Counted from the first letter of the stretch, positions 9,149-17,983 are shown. The stretch is DNA of 64,000 bases from Maridesulfovibrio sp. (GCF_963666665.1 NZ_OY762999.1:109501-173500); one strand, 5' to 3'. The notes: generated by a model from the sequence alone, not told the origin. A program made the numbers and translations.

Positions 9149-10420
9149 ATGTCCATTCTTGAATTCGACAAAAATCATCTTTGGCATCCCTATACATCTG
9201 CTACTAATCCTCTTTCAGTTTATCCGGTAAAGCGTACTGAGGGCGTTAAGATCCTCCTTGAGGACGGAACCGAGCTTATTGACGGTATGGCTTCCTGGTG
9301 GTGCGCCATTCATGGCTATAATAATCCGGTGCTGGTCAAGGCTCTGTGCGATCAGGCCGAGACCATGCCTCATGTTATGTTCGGCGGTCTGACCCATGAA
9401 CCTGCTGTGGAATTGGCCCGCAAGCTGGTTGCCATTTCTCCGGAACCTTTGCAGCAGGTGTTTCTGGCTGATTCAGGTTCGGTTTCAGTTGAGGTGGCCA
9501 TCAAGATGGCTATCCAATACTGGTACGCTATGGGCAAGCCTGAAAAAAACAGGTTGATGACCATCCGTAACGGCTACCACGGCGATACCATCGGCTGCAT
9601 GTCGGTCTGTGATCCGGTCAACGGCATGCATTCCATGTTCACCTCTGTGCTGCCGGAGCATGTTTTTGCCGAGGCCCCGCAGTGTAGATTTAATGAAGGC
9701 TGCACGGATGAAGATTTTGCGGATTTCAAGACGAAAATTGAAAAGCATGCCCATGAATTGGCGGCAGTTATCCTTGAACCGGTAGTGCAGGGTGCCGGGG
9801 GAATGCGTTTTTATTCCCCTGAATATTTGAAACGGGTCCGCGAGGCTTGTGACGAGCATGGCGTGCTGCTCATCTGCGATGAGATTGCTACCGGATTCGG
9901 ACGCGCCGGGGCCATGTTCGCCAGTGAAATGGCCGGGATCAGTCCGGACATCATGTGCGTTGGCAAGGCCATTACCGGAGGCATGATGACTCTGGCCGCA
10001 ACCCTTGCCACAAAGGAAGTCGCCGAGGGCATTTCCTCCAAAGGCGGCGTGTTCATGCATGGCCCGACTTTTATGGGTAACCCATTGGCCTGCGCTGTAG
10101 CGAATGCTTCCATAGATCTTTTGTTGAATAGTAATTGGAAAGAACGGGTCGCTGAAATTACCGAGTTGCTTTGTTCCGGGCTGGCACCCTGTGCTAAATC
10201 GAGTGCGGTGGCGGATGTGCGCTGCCTTGGAGCCATCGGGGTTGTCGAGCTTAAACAACCCGTGGATATGGAATCCATCCAGCGGGAATTTGTAAAACGC
10301 GGTGTCTGGGTTCGTCCTTTCGGGAAACTCGTCTATGTAATGCCGCCCTATGTAATTTCAAATCTAGAACTTGAGGCTCTGACTTCCGCTATCTGCGAAG
10401 TTGTAGGCCTTCAGGGGTAA
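9149..10420 (+). CDS. bioA: Adenosylmethionine-8-amino-7-oxononanoate aminotransferase
   Basis: BioA is a class III PLP aminotransferase that converts 7-keto-8-aminopelargonate to 7,8-diaminopelargonate with S-adenosylmethionine as amino donor. The 423-residue protein shows the substrate-loop LWHPYTS, DGMASWWCAIHGYN, the PLP-aspartate segment LICDEIATGFGRAG and the Schiff-base lysine in VGKAITGG (about residue 273). The ATG at 9149 is preferred over an upstream in-frame ATG at 9083 because GGAGG is correctly spaced and because the upstream extension is simply translation through the intergenic repeat. bioB follows after 4 bases. Confidence 0.96.
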   Translation: MSILEFDKNHLWHPYTSATNPLSVYPVKRTEGVKILLEDGTELIDGMASWWCAIHGYNNPVLVKALCDQAETMPHVMFGGLTHEPAVELARKLVAISPEPLQQVFLADSGSVSVEVAIKMAIQYWYAMGKPEKNRLMTIRNGYHGDTIGCMSVCDPVNGMHSMFTSVLPEHVFAEAPQCRFNEGCTDEDFADFKTKIEKHAHELAAVILEPVVQGAGGMRFYSPEYLKRVREACDEHGVLLICDEIATGFGRAGAMFASEMAGISPDIMCVGKAITGGMMTLAATLATKEVAEGISSKGGVFMHGPTFMGNPLACAVANASIDLLLNSNWKERVAEITELLCSGLAPCAKSSAVADVRCLGAIGVVELKQPVDMESIQREFVKRGVWVRPFGKLVYVMPPYVISNLELEALTSAICEVVGLQG

Positions 10421-10424
10421 TATT

Positions 10425-11408
10425 TTGGATAGAAACGAGAAACAGGCTTTGTGGAATGCCGTCCATGGTGGCGGAGCAATTGATGAACACACTGCGGTTT
10501 CAGTACTCGGTGCTTCCCACGGAGAGCTGGCAGAAATTCTGCATGCCGCGCATACCATGACAATGCGCCGCTTCGGCCGTGAGGTCAGTCTTTGTTCCAT
10601 TGCCAACGTACGTAGCGGGAACTGTTCGGAAGATTGTTCCTTCTGTGCCCAATCCAGCCATTTCAAGGGAACTCCGGCTCCGACTTATCCGCTTATGTCG
10701 GTGGATGAAATCCGTGACTGTGCAGAAAAAGCAGGGCAATCACCTCTTGAATTTTTCAGTTACGTGACCAGCGGCAGGGCACTTAAGGGTAAATCGCTTG
10801 AACATGTCTGTGAGGCTGTGGACGGCATGCGTGAGAAAAGTTTCAATCATTGTGCTTCATTGGGCTGCCTTGATTTTGACTCTTTGAAAAAGCTGCACGA
10901 ATCCGGCGTAGTTCGTTACCATCATAACCTTGAGGCGGCAGAGAGTTATTTCTCCAACGTTTGCACCACCCATAGCTATGACGAGCGGGTGCGCACTGTT
11001 CGCGATGCCAAAAAAGCAGGTCTTGAGGTCTGCTGCGGCGGACTTTTGGGCCTTGGTGAAAGCCATCAACAGAGGGTTGAATTGGCCCTTGCCCTTGCGG
11101 AGTTGGAAGTTGATTCCATTCCACTTAATTTCCTGATCCCCATTCCTGGAACCCCTCTCGAAGATGTTGAGCCATTGCAGCCTCTGGAAATTCTGCTGAC
11201 CATTGCAATGTTCCGTTTGGTTAACCCTCATGCGGAAGTGCGTATGGCAGCAGGAAGGTCCGCACTGCGTTCCCTGCAATCATTTATTTTCCATGCCGGC
11301 TGTAACGGGCTGATGGTCGGTGATTTTCTGACCGTATCCGGACAGGGTATAGATCATGATCTGACCATGCTTGAAGATTTGGGGCTGACTGTACGCACTA
11401 AAAAGTAG
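10425..11408 (+). CDS. bioB: Biotin synthase (radical SAM)
   Basis: BioB inserts sulfur into dethiobiotin by radical SAM chemistry. The 327-residue protein has the radical SAM cluster motif with Cys67, Cys71 and Cys74 (NCSEDCSFCAQSS). The YxxHNLE motif (RYHHNLEAA) and the conserved arginine region near the C-terminus, which hold the auxiliary [2Fe-2S] cluster in characterised enzymes, are visible. The start is TTG at 10425 with AGGGG 8 bases upstream. It is the last gene of the biotin cluster, closed by a strong terminator. bioF and the pimeloyl-ACP genes are not in this window. Confidence 0.96.
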   Translation: MDRNEKQALWNAVHGGGAIDEHTAVSVLGASHGELAEILHAAHTMTMRRFGREVSLCSIANVRSGNCSEDCSFCAQSSHFKGTPAPTYPLMSVDEIRDCAEKAGQSPLEFFSYVTSGRALKGKSLEHVCEAVDGMREKSFNHCASLGCLDFDSLKKLHESGVVRYHHNLEAAESYFSNVCTTHSYDERVRTVRDAKKAGLEVCCGGLLGLGESHQQRVELALALAELEVDSIPLNFLIPIPGTPLEDVEPLQPLEILLTIAMFRLVNPHAEVRMAAGRSALRSLQSFIFHAGCNGLMVGDFLTVSGQGIDHDLTMLEDLGLTVRTKK

Positions 11409-11432
11409 TCAGCTGTTTTTAGGCAAAGTAAA

Positions 11433-11468
11433 GGGCCCTGCTGGAGTTATTCCGCAGGGCCTTTTTTT
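11433..11468 (+). terminator. Rho-independent terminator after bioB
   Basis: Arms GGCCCTGC (11434-11441) and GCAGGGCC (11454-11461) are followed by seven T residues. It closes the biotin operon on the plus strand and faces the end of the PilZ gene. Confidence 0.9.
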
Positions 11469-11475
11469 GAAATTT

Positions 11476-12129
11476 TTAGGAGTGGTAAAGTATGGTGGCT
11501 ACGTAATCCTGTATTTTTATCAGGATTTCCGGGGATGGTTTTTCAAAGGTCATTCCCAGAATTGTTTTTCGTGAATCCTTGGTGCACCGCTGTACTTTGC
11601 AGGGAATGAAAGTTGTCCCGTTTTCAGTGAAGTAGGGACAGAAGATTTTCATTTTATCACCTATTTCAGGGTCCGGGCGACTTTTATCGGTTATGTAGCT
11701 GATACAGCACCCACTGGTGCTCAGGTCTTCCAGCACGGCTACGCTTTTTTTGTCCCCGATTTCAATTTGCGCTTCCATGAAACAGGAAACCCTTTTGTGT
11801 CGTCTGAGATTGTATGATTCGATTCGCTTCGGGTATTTCAGGAAAAGTAGTCGGTCAGGTGAGCTGATCATTCTGATTACTTCGGTTTTGTAGCCGGAAG
11901 CAATGCCCTCATGAATATAACGTACAGTGGCTTCATTACCGGGGTACATATATTCGGACCAGAGTGACTTGTCCGCATGATGAACCATCGGTTCTTTGAC
12001 AATAAGTGATTTTACGAAGTCCCCTCCAACGACAATGGTCGGGGCTTTATCATTGAGTCCACCTAACTCGATGGTTATTTTGAGCCCGGGAGTGCAGGCT
12101 GCCTTGAGTTTTTCCTTTTGCGAGATCAT
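11476..12129 (-). CDS. PilZ-domain protein (YcgR-like, c-di-GMP receptor)
   Basis: The 217-residue protein has a C-terminal PilZ domain. The c-di-GMP-binding signature is present: RRHKRV (about residues 109-114) followed by DLSTSGCC, matching RxxxR plus DxSxxG. The N-terminal 100 residues form a beta-rich module, as in YcgR, where it acts as a flagellar brake. The ATG overlaps the stop of the upstream TPR gene by four bases (ATGA), so the two are translationally coupled. This ties the adjacent TPR protein to c-di-GMP signalling. Whether the target is flagella or another envelope system cannot be told from the sequence. Confidence 0.85.
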   Translation of the reverse strand: MISQKEKLKAACTPGLKITIELGGLNDKAPTIVVGGDFVKSLIVKEPMVHHADKSLWSEYMYPGNEATVRYIHEGIASGYKTEVIRMISSPDRLLFLKYPKRIESYNLRRHKRVSCFMEAQIEIGDKKSVAVLEDLSTSGCCISYITDKSRPDPEIGDKMKIFCPYFTENGTTFIPCKVQRCTKDSRKTILGMTFEKPSPEILIKIQDYVATILYHS

Positions 12130-12860
12130 TGCTTTTTCCGTTTGACGATGTACTTCTTGAACATGGACGCTACTTCAAGTGTAGGTGCAATTTCAAGTGC
12201 TTTGTCCAGATGATTTAACGCCATATCATTATCGCCAGCGTCGAAATAAGCTCTGGCCGTATTGAAATGCAAATTTTCGTCATTAGGATTGATCTGGATG
12301 GCCCGGTCATAAAATGTGATGGCCTCATCAAAAAGCGATTGTTTGCGCAAGCTGATGGCAAAGAGGTTGAACTCCTGCCTCTGGCTTTCCATGAAAATTT
12401 CGTCTTTGTTTAAAAGTCTGTCTATTATCCCGGAAAGTTTTTTGAAATTTTTTTTAGTGCATAGCACCGACCCCATCCCCAGATTGGCTTTAGGGTGTTC
12501 CGGGTCCAAAAACAGGGCCTTGGCAAAGGATTGCTCTGCTTCATCAAGATTGCCGTTCAGAAAGTTTTGCTCCCCTTTTTCGATTTTTGCTTTGAGGGAC
12601 TTCAGGGCCGGGAGGGTTTTTTTCTCGTAGTATTTTATTTCCGGAGCATACTGGGTGATAAATTCTTTTTTGTTTAAGGTTATCACCATACCTGAGGGGA
12701 CGTTCTGATCATTGAGGGGCTGAACCTGAAATTTGTCCACATCGGATCGTGTGACATAGTAGTATGTCTTGCTCTCGGACCGCTGCATTGTAGTCCCGGC
12801 ACCAGTGTAGTCTTTGATGTTTTTGGAATAAACACCAAGTACTTGAAAAATATCTCCCAT
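12126..12860 (-). CDS. TPR protein with conserved N-terminal domain (paralogue A)
   Basis: The 244-residue cytoplasmic protein (no signal peptide or membrane segment) has two parts. The N-terminal 90 residues contain a GAGTT motif near residue 19, a QPLNDQNVPSGM segment and PEIKYYEKKTLPAL. This unrecognised domain recurs in the proteins at 13029-13814 and 56408-57154. The rest is TPR-like (EAEQSFAKALFLDPEHPKANLGMG and later repeats) and ends in a Lys-rich tail. ATG 12860 is preferred because GGGGAG lies 7 bases upstream; the longer ORF start has no SD. The gene is coupled to the PilZ gene by an ATGA overlap. Confidence 0.8.
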   Translation of the reverse strand: MGDIFQVLGVYSKNIKDYTGAGTTMQRSESKTYYYVTRSDVDKFQVQPLNDQNVPSGMVITLNKKEFITQYAPEIKYYEKKTLPALKSLKAKIEKGEQNFLNGNLDEAEQSFAKALFLDPEHPKANLGMGSVLCTKKNFKKLSGIIDRLLNKDEIFMESQRQEFNLFAISLRKQSLFDEAITFYDRAIQINPNDENLHFNTARAYFDAGDNDMALNHLDKALEIAPTLEVASMFKKYIVKRKKQ

Positions 12861-12940
12861 CAACCGTCTCCCCACATAGACATATATCAAGCAAGCTGCG
12901 TGCTTTATTTAAATATATTTTTCTTTTTGTTTAACGCAAA

Positions 12941-12964
12941 GCCTGCTGTTTATAAGCAGGCTTT
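12941..12964 (-). terminator. Stem-loop, likely terminator after TPR paralogue B
   Basis: GCCTGC (12941-12946) pairs with GCAGGC (12956-12961), flanked by A and T runs on both sides. It lies just downstream of the gene at 13029-13814 and upstream of paralogue A. The T-run on the minus strand is short, so it may be leaky. Confidence 0.55.
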
Positions 12965-13028
12965 TCAAAAATGTCGATTAGAACTTGGTCCAACAGATGC
13001 TTTGCATGCTTGTGTGTCCGGTCTGGCA

Positions 13029-13814
13029 TTAATTTGTTGGGTCATGTTCCTTCGGTTGCTGCTTGGACGTTGGCGTTTTGGCCTTTTTTTTCTTTTTGGT
13101 TAAATAATTTTTGAAAAGTGTGGCTGATTCCAGCCCAGGATTAATTTCGAGAGCTTTCTTTATATGAGAAAGAGCTTCATCTTTGTTTTCAGTGTCAAAA
13201 TATGCACGGGCAATATTGAAATGCAGGTTTTCGTCGTCAGGATAAATCTCCAATGCTTTTTTATAAAAAGTCAGCGCTTCATCATATCGCCTGCTTTTGC
13301 GCAGCACTATGGCGAAGAGGTTGAATTCCTGACGTTGTTCTTCAAGAAAAACGGCATCTAGATTCAGTAGTACTTGGATGATTTCATTGAGTTTGTCGAA
13401 ATTTTCTTTCGTACACTGGACACTGCCCATACCTAGGTTCGCTTTGGGGTTCTCCGGGTCCAAGAGCAATGCCCCGGCAAAGGCATGCTCAGCATCATTC
13501 AGATTGCCTTTTTCAAATGCATCTTCTCCCTTGGTGATTTTGGCTTGGAGAGTCTTCAGGGCTGGCAGGGTTTTGCGCTGGTAGTAGTATAATTCAGGGC
13601 TGAACTGGGCTATGAAATCCTTTTCAGAAATAACGGTAATCATCCCGGACGGAATGTCCTGTTCATTTAATGGCTGCACATGGTACTTACTGTAGCCTAC
13701 GCGAATGACGTAATGATAGGTTTTGTTTTCGGATTTTTGTGAGGTTGTACCTGCTCCGATTCTGGTCTTGATATTTTGGGAGTATACTCCCAGCACTTTC
13801 ATTTCCTGAGTCAT
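13029..13814 (-). CDS. TPR protein with conserved N-terminal domain (paralogue B)
   Basis: The 261-residue protein is a close sister of the neighbour at 12126-12860. It shares KVLGVYSQNIK, GAGTT, QPLNEQDIPSGM, the KTLPALKTLQAKI helix, NPKANLGMGSV, RQEFNLFAI and LHFNIARAYFD. The pair clearly arose by tandem duplication. It differs in a longer Lys/Pro/Gln-rich C-terminal tail (KKKKKAKTP onward). ATG 13814 has AGGA 7 bases upstream; the longer ORF begins at a TTG with no SD. It has its own flanking terminators, so it is probably a single-gene unit. Function unknown; TPRs imply protein-protein contacts. Confidence 0.8.
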   Translation of the reverse strand: MTQEMKVLGVYSQNIKTRIGAGTTSQKSENKTYHYVIRVGYSKYHVQPLNEQDIPSGMITVISEKDFIAQFSPELYYYQRKTLPALKTLQAKITKGEDAFEKGNLNDAEHAFAGALLLDPENPKANLGMGSVQCTKENFDKLNEIIQVLLNLDAVFLEEQRQEFNLFAIVLRKSRRYDEALTFYKKALEIYPDDENLHFNIARAYFDTENKDEALSHIKKALEINPGLESATLFKNYLTKKKKKAKTPTSKQQPKEHDPTN

Positions 13815-13871
13815 ACTGTCGTCCTGCAAAAATTTGAATCAATTTTTTTACAGCAGTATAGCACATAATAG

Positions 13872-13900
13872 AAAAGCCCGTCTTTTATTAACGGGCTTTT
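13872..13900 (-). terminator. Rho-independent terminator of the peptide ABC operon
   Basis: AAAAGCCCGT (13872-13881) pairs with ACGGGCTTTT (13891-13900). On the minus strand the second arm runs into a T-run. It lies 40 bases beyond the last gene of the Dpp/Opp operon. Confidence 0.85.
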
Positions 13901-13940
13901 CTATTGTAAATTGATATTGGCTGTGAATAGGTAGTGAGTG

Positions 13941-14954
13941 CTAAAGCCTTCCTTCTTCAACAGCGTGGCAGGCACAGAGAGTGCCGTTTTCCAGATTGCG
14001 TGCGAGGGGAACTTCTTCCCGGCAGCGATCGTTTGCAAATGTACAGCGACCATGGAAGACACAGCCTGTAGGCAGGTTGATGGGGGTGGGCACATCACCG
14101 GAAAGATGAATATGCTTCTTCTTTTCCCCGCCAAGTGTCGGAATGGCCGAAAGCAGTGCCCTTGTGTACGGGTGCTGCGGGCTGGCAAAGATTTCCTTGG
14201 CTGTGCCCAGTTCGCAAAGACTACCCAGATACATGACCGCCACGCGGGTGGAAATGTGTTCAACAACCGAAAGGTCGTGGCTGATGAACAGGTAGGTCAG
14301 GTTGCGTTCTTCCTGCGCATCCATGAGCAGGTTCAGGATCTGGGCCTGAATGGAAACGTCCAATGCGGCGATTGGTTCATCTGCTACAATGAATTCAGGT
14401 TCAACAGCCAGAGCGCGGGCAATGCTGATGCGCTGGCGCTGTCCACCGGAGAACTCATGGGGATAGTTTCCGGCCCATTCCGGGTCCATACCCACACTGC
14501 GCATTACTTTGTGCAGCTTATCTTTTGCGTCGCCCCGTGAAATGCCCTTGTTATGGAAATAGATAGGCTCCTCAATGATCTGGCGCACGGTCATGCGCGG
14601 GTTCAGAGAGGCATAGGGGTCCTGAAAGACCATTTGCATTTTTGTACGGTAGGGAAGCATCTTCGAGTGAGGCAGGTTGTCGATGCGTTCTCCGCCGTAG
14701 TATACTTCACCGGAGTTAGGCGGATAAAGGCCCATTACGGTTCTTGCAAGGGTTGATTTACCACATCCGGATTCGCCGACCACGCTTAAAGTTTCACCTT
14801 TTTTAATCTCAAAGCTGACGTTGTTGACCGCTTTGACGATGGTGCGGTTGCGTGTGATGCGTCCGTTTTCCATTTGCAGCTGGTCGAGCAGTCCGCCGGA
14901 AATGTCGAAGTGCTTGACCAGATTTTTGATTTTTACGAGGGAATCGGTTGGCAT
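13941..14954 (-). CDS. Peptide ABC transporter ATP-binding protein (DppF/OppF type)
   Basis: This 337-residue ATPase is the second NBD of the peptide importer. It has Walker A GESGCGKST, the Q-loop VFQDPYASLNP, the signature FSGGQRQRISIARAL, Walker B FIVADEPIAALD and the switch histidine LFISHDLSV. The C-terminal oligopeptide/dipeptide extension has conserved cysteines (GCVFHGRCTFANDRC, then CACH), which bind a cluster or metal in some family members. It is the last gene of the operon; the upstream NBD gene ends 9 bases before its start. Confidence 0.93.
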   Translation of the reverse strand: MPTDSLVKIKNLVKHFDISGGLLDQLQMENGRITRNRTIVKAVNNVSFEIKKGETLSVVGESGCGKSTLARTVMGLYPPNSGEVYYGGERIDNLPHSKMLPYRTKMQMVFQDPYASLNPRMTVRQIIEEPIYFHNKGISRGDAKDKLHKVMRSVGMDPEWAGNYPHEFSGGQRQRISIARALAVEPEFIVADEPIAALDVSIQAQILNLLMDAQEERNLTYLFISHDLSVVEHISTRVAVMYLGSLCELGTAKEIFASPQHPYTRALLSAIPTLGGEKKKHIHLSGDVPTPINLPTGCVFHGRCTFANDRCREEVPLARNLENGTLCACHAVEEGRL

Positions 14955-14963
14955 GACGAATCT

Positions 14964-15932
14964 CTATACTTTGTCGGCATGATGGCAAGCCACCAGAATA
15001 CCGGATTTATTTTCTTTAAGTTCGGGCCGTTCCTGCTTGCAGATGTCAGTACAGTGCTGGCATCTGGGGTTGAAGGGACAGCCTGCAGGCATATTCATGA
15101 GTGAAGGCATGGCACCGGGAATCTGGGTCAAGCGGTCTCCTGCTGCACCGGACTGGGGCAGGGCGGCGATCAGTCCCTGAGTGTAAGGATGTCCCGGGGT
15201 TTCGGTTACCTGACGGGTTGAACCTGTCTCCACAATTCCGCCCGCATACATGACCGCAATGCGCTGGGTAACTTCCGATACAACAGCGAGGTCATGGGTG
15301 ATCAGGATCAGGCCCATATTGTCGGTCTCACAGAGTTCCAGCAGCAGATCCATTATCTCTGCCTGAATGGTTACATCCAGTGCTGTTGTCGGTTCATCGG
15401 CGATGATCAGTGACGGATCAGTCAAAAGTGAAATTGCGATGACGATGCGCTGGCGCATGCCGCCTGAGAATTCATGCGGGTACTGGGCCAGACGTTTGCG
15501 CGGGGAAGGGATGTAGACCTTGCGCAGTTTTTCCAGCGCAATTTCTTCTGCTTCCTTGCGGGTTACATCCATGTGGGCCATGACGGTTTCGGTCATCTGG
15601 GTGCCGATGGTCAGGACCGGGTTCAGGGTCATCATGGGGTCCTGAAAGATCATGGAGATGCGGTTGCCGCGAACGCCGCGCATTTTGTCAAAAGGCATTT
15701 TCGCAAGATCCTGCCCTTCAAACATGATTGATCCGTTGGAGATATATCCGGGCTTGGAGATAAGGTTGATGATGGAGAAACCGGTAACAGATTTACCGGC
15801 CCCGGATTCACCAACCAGACCGAGCCTTTCACCTTTATTCAGGGTGAAGCTAACATTGCGTACTGCCTCAAGGGAACCTTGGCGCAATGCGAACTCGACA
15901 CTTAAGTTCTTAACATCAAGAAGCGGTTGCAT
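14964..15932 (-). CDS. Peptide ABC transporter ATP-binding protein (DppD/OppD type)
   Basis: The 322-residue protein is the first NBD. It shows Walker A GESGAGKS, QDPMMTLNP, the signature FSGGMRQRIVIAISL, Walker B LIIADEPTTALD and ITHDLAVV, plus the Cys-rich C-terminal extension (GCPFNPRCQHCTDICKQERP). It pairs with the DppF-like subunit to drive peptide import. An AAGGGG SD precedes the ATG. It follows the DppC-like gene by 3 bases, so it is in the same transcript. Confidence 0.93.
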   Translation of the reverse strand: MQPLLDVKNLSVEFALRQGSLEAVRNVSFTLNKGERLGLVGESGAGKSVTGFSIINLISKPGYISNGSIMFEGQDLAKMPFDKMRGVRGNRISMIFQDPMMTLNPVLTIGTQMTETVMAHMDVTRKEAEEIALEKLRKVYIPSPRKRLAQYPHEFSGGMRQRIVIAISLLTDPSLIIADEPTTALDVTIQAEIMDLLLELCETDNMGLILITHDLAVVSEVTQRIAVMYAGGIVETGSTRQVTETPGHPYTQGLIAALPQSGAAGDRLTQIPGAMPSLMNMPAGCPFNPRCQHCTDICKQERPELKENKSGILVACHHADKV

Positions 15933-15935
15933 TGG

Positions 15936-16862
15936 TTACCCCTTGTACAGTTTCGGGTTGAGGAAGTCGCGCAGCCAGTCACCAAGCAGGTTGATGACCA
16001 GAATGAGCACAACGAGTACAATGCCGGGGAACATGGTAATCCACCATGATCCGCTGAAGATGTACTCAAAGCCAACATTGATGAGTGAGCCCAGCGAAGG
16101 CTGGGTTACAGGCATGCCCAAGCCGACAAAGGAAAGGGCGGCCTCACTCATGATGGCGTTTGCAACCTGAATGGTGGAGATAACGAATACCGGAGAAAGG
16201 GTATTGGGCAGCACGTGGCGCCACATAATCCTTTTCTGGGAAAGTCCGATGACCTTGGCCGCTTCCACGTATTCCTTTTTCTTTTCTGCCAGTACGGAGG
16301 CACGCACAGTACGTGCATACTGCGGCCATTCAGCAAAGCCTATGACCAGAATCAGCAAGGGAATAGCTATTTCTTCATATTTGGCAACGCCGAACATGGC
16401 CTGAAAGATGGCCGAGATAAAAATCGCAACCATGTAGGTGGAAAAGGAAAGCTGCACGTCGGCAACGCGCATGAGGATGGATTCCACCCTTTTACCCATG
16501 AAGCCTGCTACCAGCCCGACCATGATGCCGAGGAACGCCTGCAGGGCAACAGCGCCGATACCGATGATCAGTGATACTCGCATGCCGTAAAGCATGGTGG
16601 AGTAAAGGTCGCGTCCCTGTGCATCGGTTCCGAGCAGGAAGCTGCTGTTTCCGCCGGGAAGCCATGAAGGCGGAATCTCCGCGTTCATGATGTCGATGTT
16701 GTGTGCATCGTAGGGATTAAAAGGTGCGACAAGTGGAGCCGCAAAGCCCATGAACAGCAACACGACCAGAATACCGAAACTTGTGAGGGCAACTTTGTCG
16801 TGCAGAAAGTCGTGCAGAAAGTATGATTCTTTGAATCTCTGCCAGCGTGATCTGGTTTTCAT
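15936..16862 (-). CDS. Peptide ABC transporter permease (DppC/OppC type)
   Basis: The 308-residue inner-membrane permease has an N-terminal cytoplasmic tail, a first helix (VALTSFGILVVLLFMGFAAPLV) and the LGTDAQGRDLYSTMLYGMR motif characteristic of DppC/OppC. It also has the EAA loop (EYVEAAKVIGLS...IMWRHVLPN) that contacts the ATPase. Its ATG directly follows the stop of the DppB-like gene. Substrates are probably di- or oligopeptides, but nickel or other substrates cannot be excluded from the permease alone. Confidence 0.92.
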   Translation of the reverse strand: MKTRSRWQRFKESYFLHDFLHDKVALTSFGILVVLLFMGFAAPLVAPFNPYDAHNIDIMNAEIPPSWLPGGNSSFLLGTDAQGRDLYSTMLYGMRVSLIIGIGAVALQAFLGIMVGLVAGFMGKRVESILMRVADVQLSFSTYMVAIFISAIFQAMFGVAKYEEIAIPLLILVIGFAEWPQYARTVRASVLAEKKKEYVEAAKVIGLSQKRIMWRHVLPNTLSPVFVISTIQVANAIMSEAALSFVGLGMPVTQPSLGSLINVGFEYIFSGSWWITMFPGIVLVVLILVINLLGDWLRDFLNPKLYKG

Positions 16863-17837
16863 TTATTTTTGCCCCGCGATTCTTACCTGCGGGTTGACCA
16901 GTCCGTAAATGACGTCAACCACGGTGTTAACAACTACAAATATCAGCCCGACCACCATGAGATAGGCTACCATCAGCGGAGCATCGCCGCGTTCCACAGC
17001 CTCGATGAACATGAAGCCCATGCCCTGCCACTGGAATACGGTCTCAGTGAGGATGGTGAAGGCTATCATTGTTCCCAGCTGAACACCGCCCACGGTGATG
17101 ACCGGGAGCAGGGTGTTTTTGAAGGCGTGGACAATCCATACGCGTCTGGGCATCAAACCTTTGGCCCATGCGTATTTAATGTAGTCGTTTTCAAGAACTT
17201 CCATCATTTCGGAACGAATGAGTCGAATGAAGAGCGGGAGCATGATGGAAGAAAGGGCGATGGAAGGCATGATCAGATGCAGCCAGCCGTCAGCAGTCAG
17301 GAAGCCTGTGCGCCATCCGCCCAGTGCAACAGTCTCGCCTCGTCCGTAGGATGGCAGCCAGTGCAGTTCCACTGAAAAAATATAGATCATGAGAATCGCG
17401 GTCAGGAATACCGGGATTGAGACCCCGACAATTGATCCGCCCATGACAAACCGCGCGAACATAGCCTTGGGCCGGATGGCCGAATAAATACCCAGCGGTA
17501 TGGAAAAAATTACGATGATCAGGGCGGCACAGATAACCAGTTCCAGAGTCGCTGGAGCCTTGCTCAGGATTACATCAAGAGCGGACTTTTTGTAGAAGAA
17601 AGATCTACCGATATCACCCTTGACCGCTCCCTGCATGAAACGGCCGAACTGGACCATGAAAGGATCATTGAGACCGAGTTCGTCCCTGATTTTTTCCCTT
17701 TCAGCAGCAGATACGGAAACCCCCGTAATCTCCCTTACCGGGTCACCGAAGCTCTGCTTGATGGCAAAGCCGATGAAGCTGATGATCAGCATTACAATGA
17801 TCGCCTGTGCGATCCTTCGGACTATAAAAGCAAACAT
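16863..17837 (-). CDS. Peptide ABC transporter permease (DppB/OppB type)
   Basis: The 324-residue permease has about six transmembrane helices, a typical DppB N-terminus (FIVRRIAQAIIVMLIISFIGF), the periplasmic segment ERDELGLNDPF-like (EKIRDELGLNDPFMVQF) and an EAA loop (NDYIKYAWAKGL...RVWIVHAFKNTLLP). It forms the channel with the DppC-like subunit. It is separated from the binding-protein gene by about 205 bases that contain several stem-loops, which may lower its expression relative to the binding protein. Confidence 0.92.
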   Translation of the reverse strand: MFAFIVRRIAQAIIVMLIISFIGFAIKQSFGDPVREITGVSVSAAEREKIRDELGLNDPFMVQFGRFMQGAVKGDIGRSFFYKKSALDVILSKAPATLELVICAALIIVIFSIPLGIYSAIRPKAMFARFVMGGSIVGVSIPVFLTAILMIYIFSVELHWLPSYGRGETVALGGWRTGFLTADGWLHLIMPSIALSSIMLPLFIRLIRSEMMEVLENDYIKYAWAKGLMPRRVWIVHAFKNTLLPVITVGGVQLGTMIAFTILTETVFQWQGMGFMFIEAVERGDAPLMVAYLMVVGLIFVVVNTVVDVIYGLVNPQVRIAGQK

Positions 17838-17879
17838 TTTTTATTTAACTCCAGACGGACAAACAATTTGGGGCGCTGC

Positions 17880-17950
17880 GCGTTTTGGGCGAGTAATTTC
17901 GCCTTAGGCGGCAAAAGGGGGCAATCCCCTCTGGACTCCCTAATGGGAGT
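17880..17950. repeat. Cluster of small GC-rich hairpins in the dppA-dppB gap
   Basis: Three short inverted repeats follow one another: GGCGA...TCGCC (about 17888-17902), AGGGG-GCAAT-CCCCT (17916-17930) and ACTCCC-TAAT-GGGAGT (17935-17950). The arrangement resembles a REP-like intergenic element but differs in sequence from the four-copy repeat elsewhere in the window. I found no second copy here. Confidence 0.5.
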
Positions 17951-17983
17951 ATGGCTTGCTAGATAAAAATTTCGTTTAACATG

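Noticed and set aside
8439..9197. 252-codon ORF on the minus strand
   Set aside because: Antisense to bioD and running through the intergenic repeat; shadow of real genes.
12940..13030. Frameshift linking the two adjacent TPR genes into one
   Set aside because: Each gene has its own SD, start, full N-terminal domain and stop, so they are tandem paralogues rather than a broken gene.
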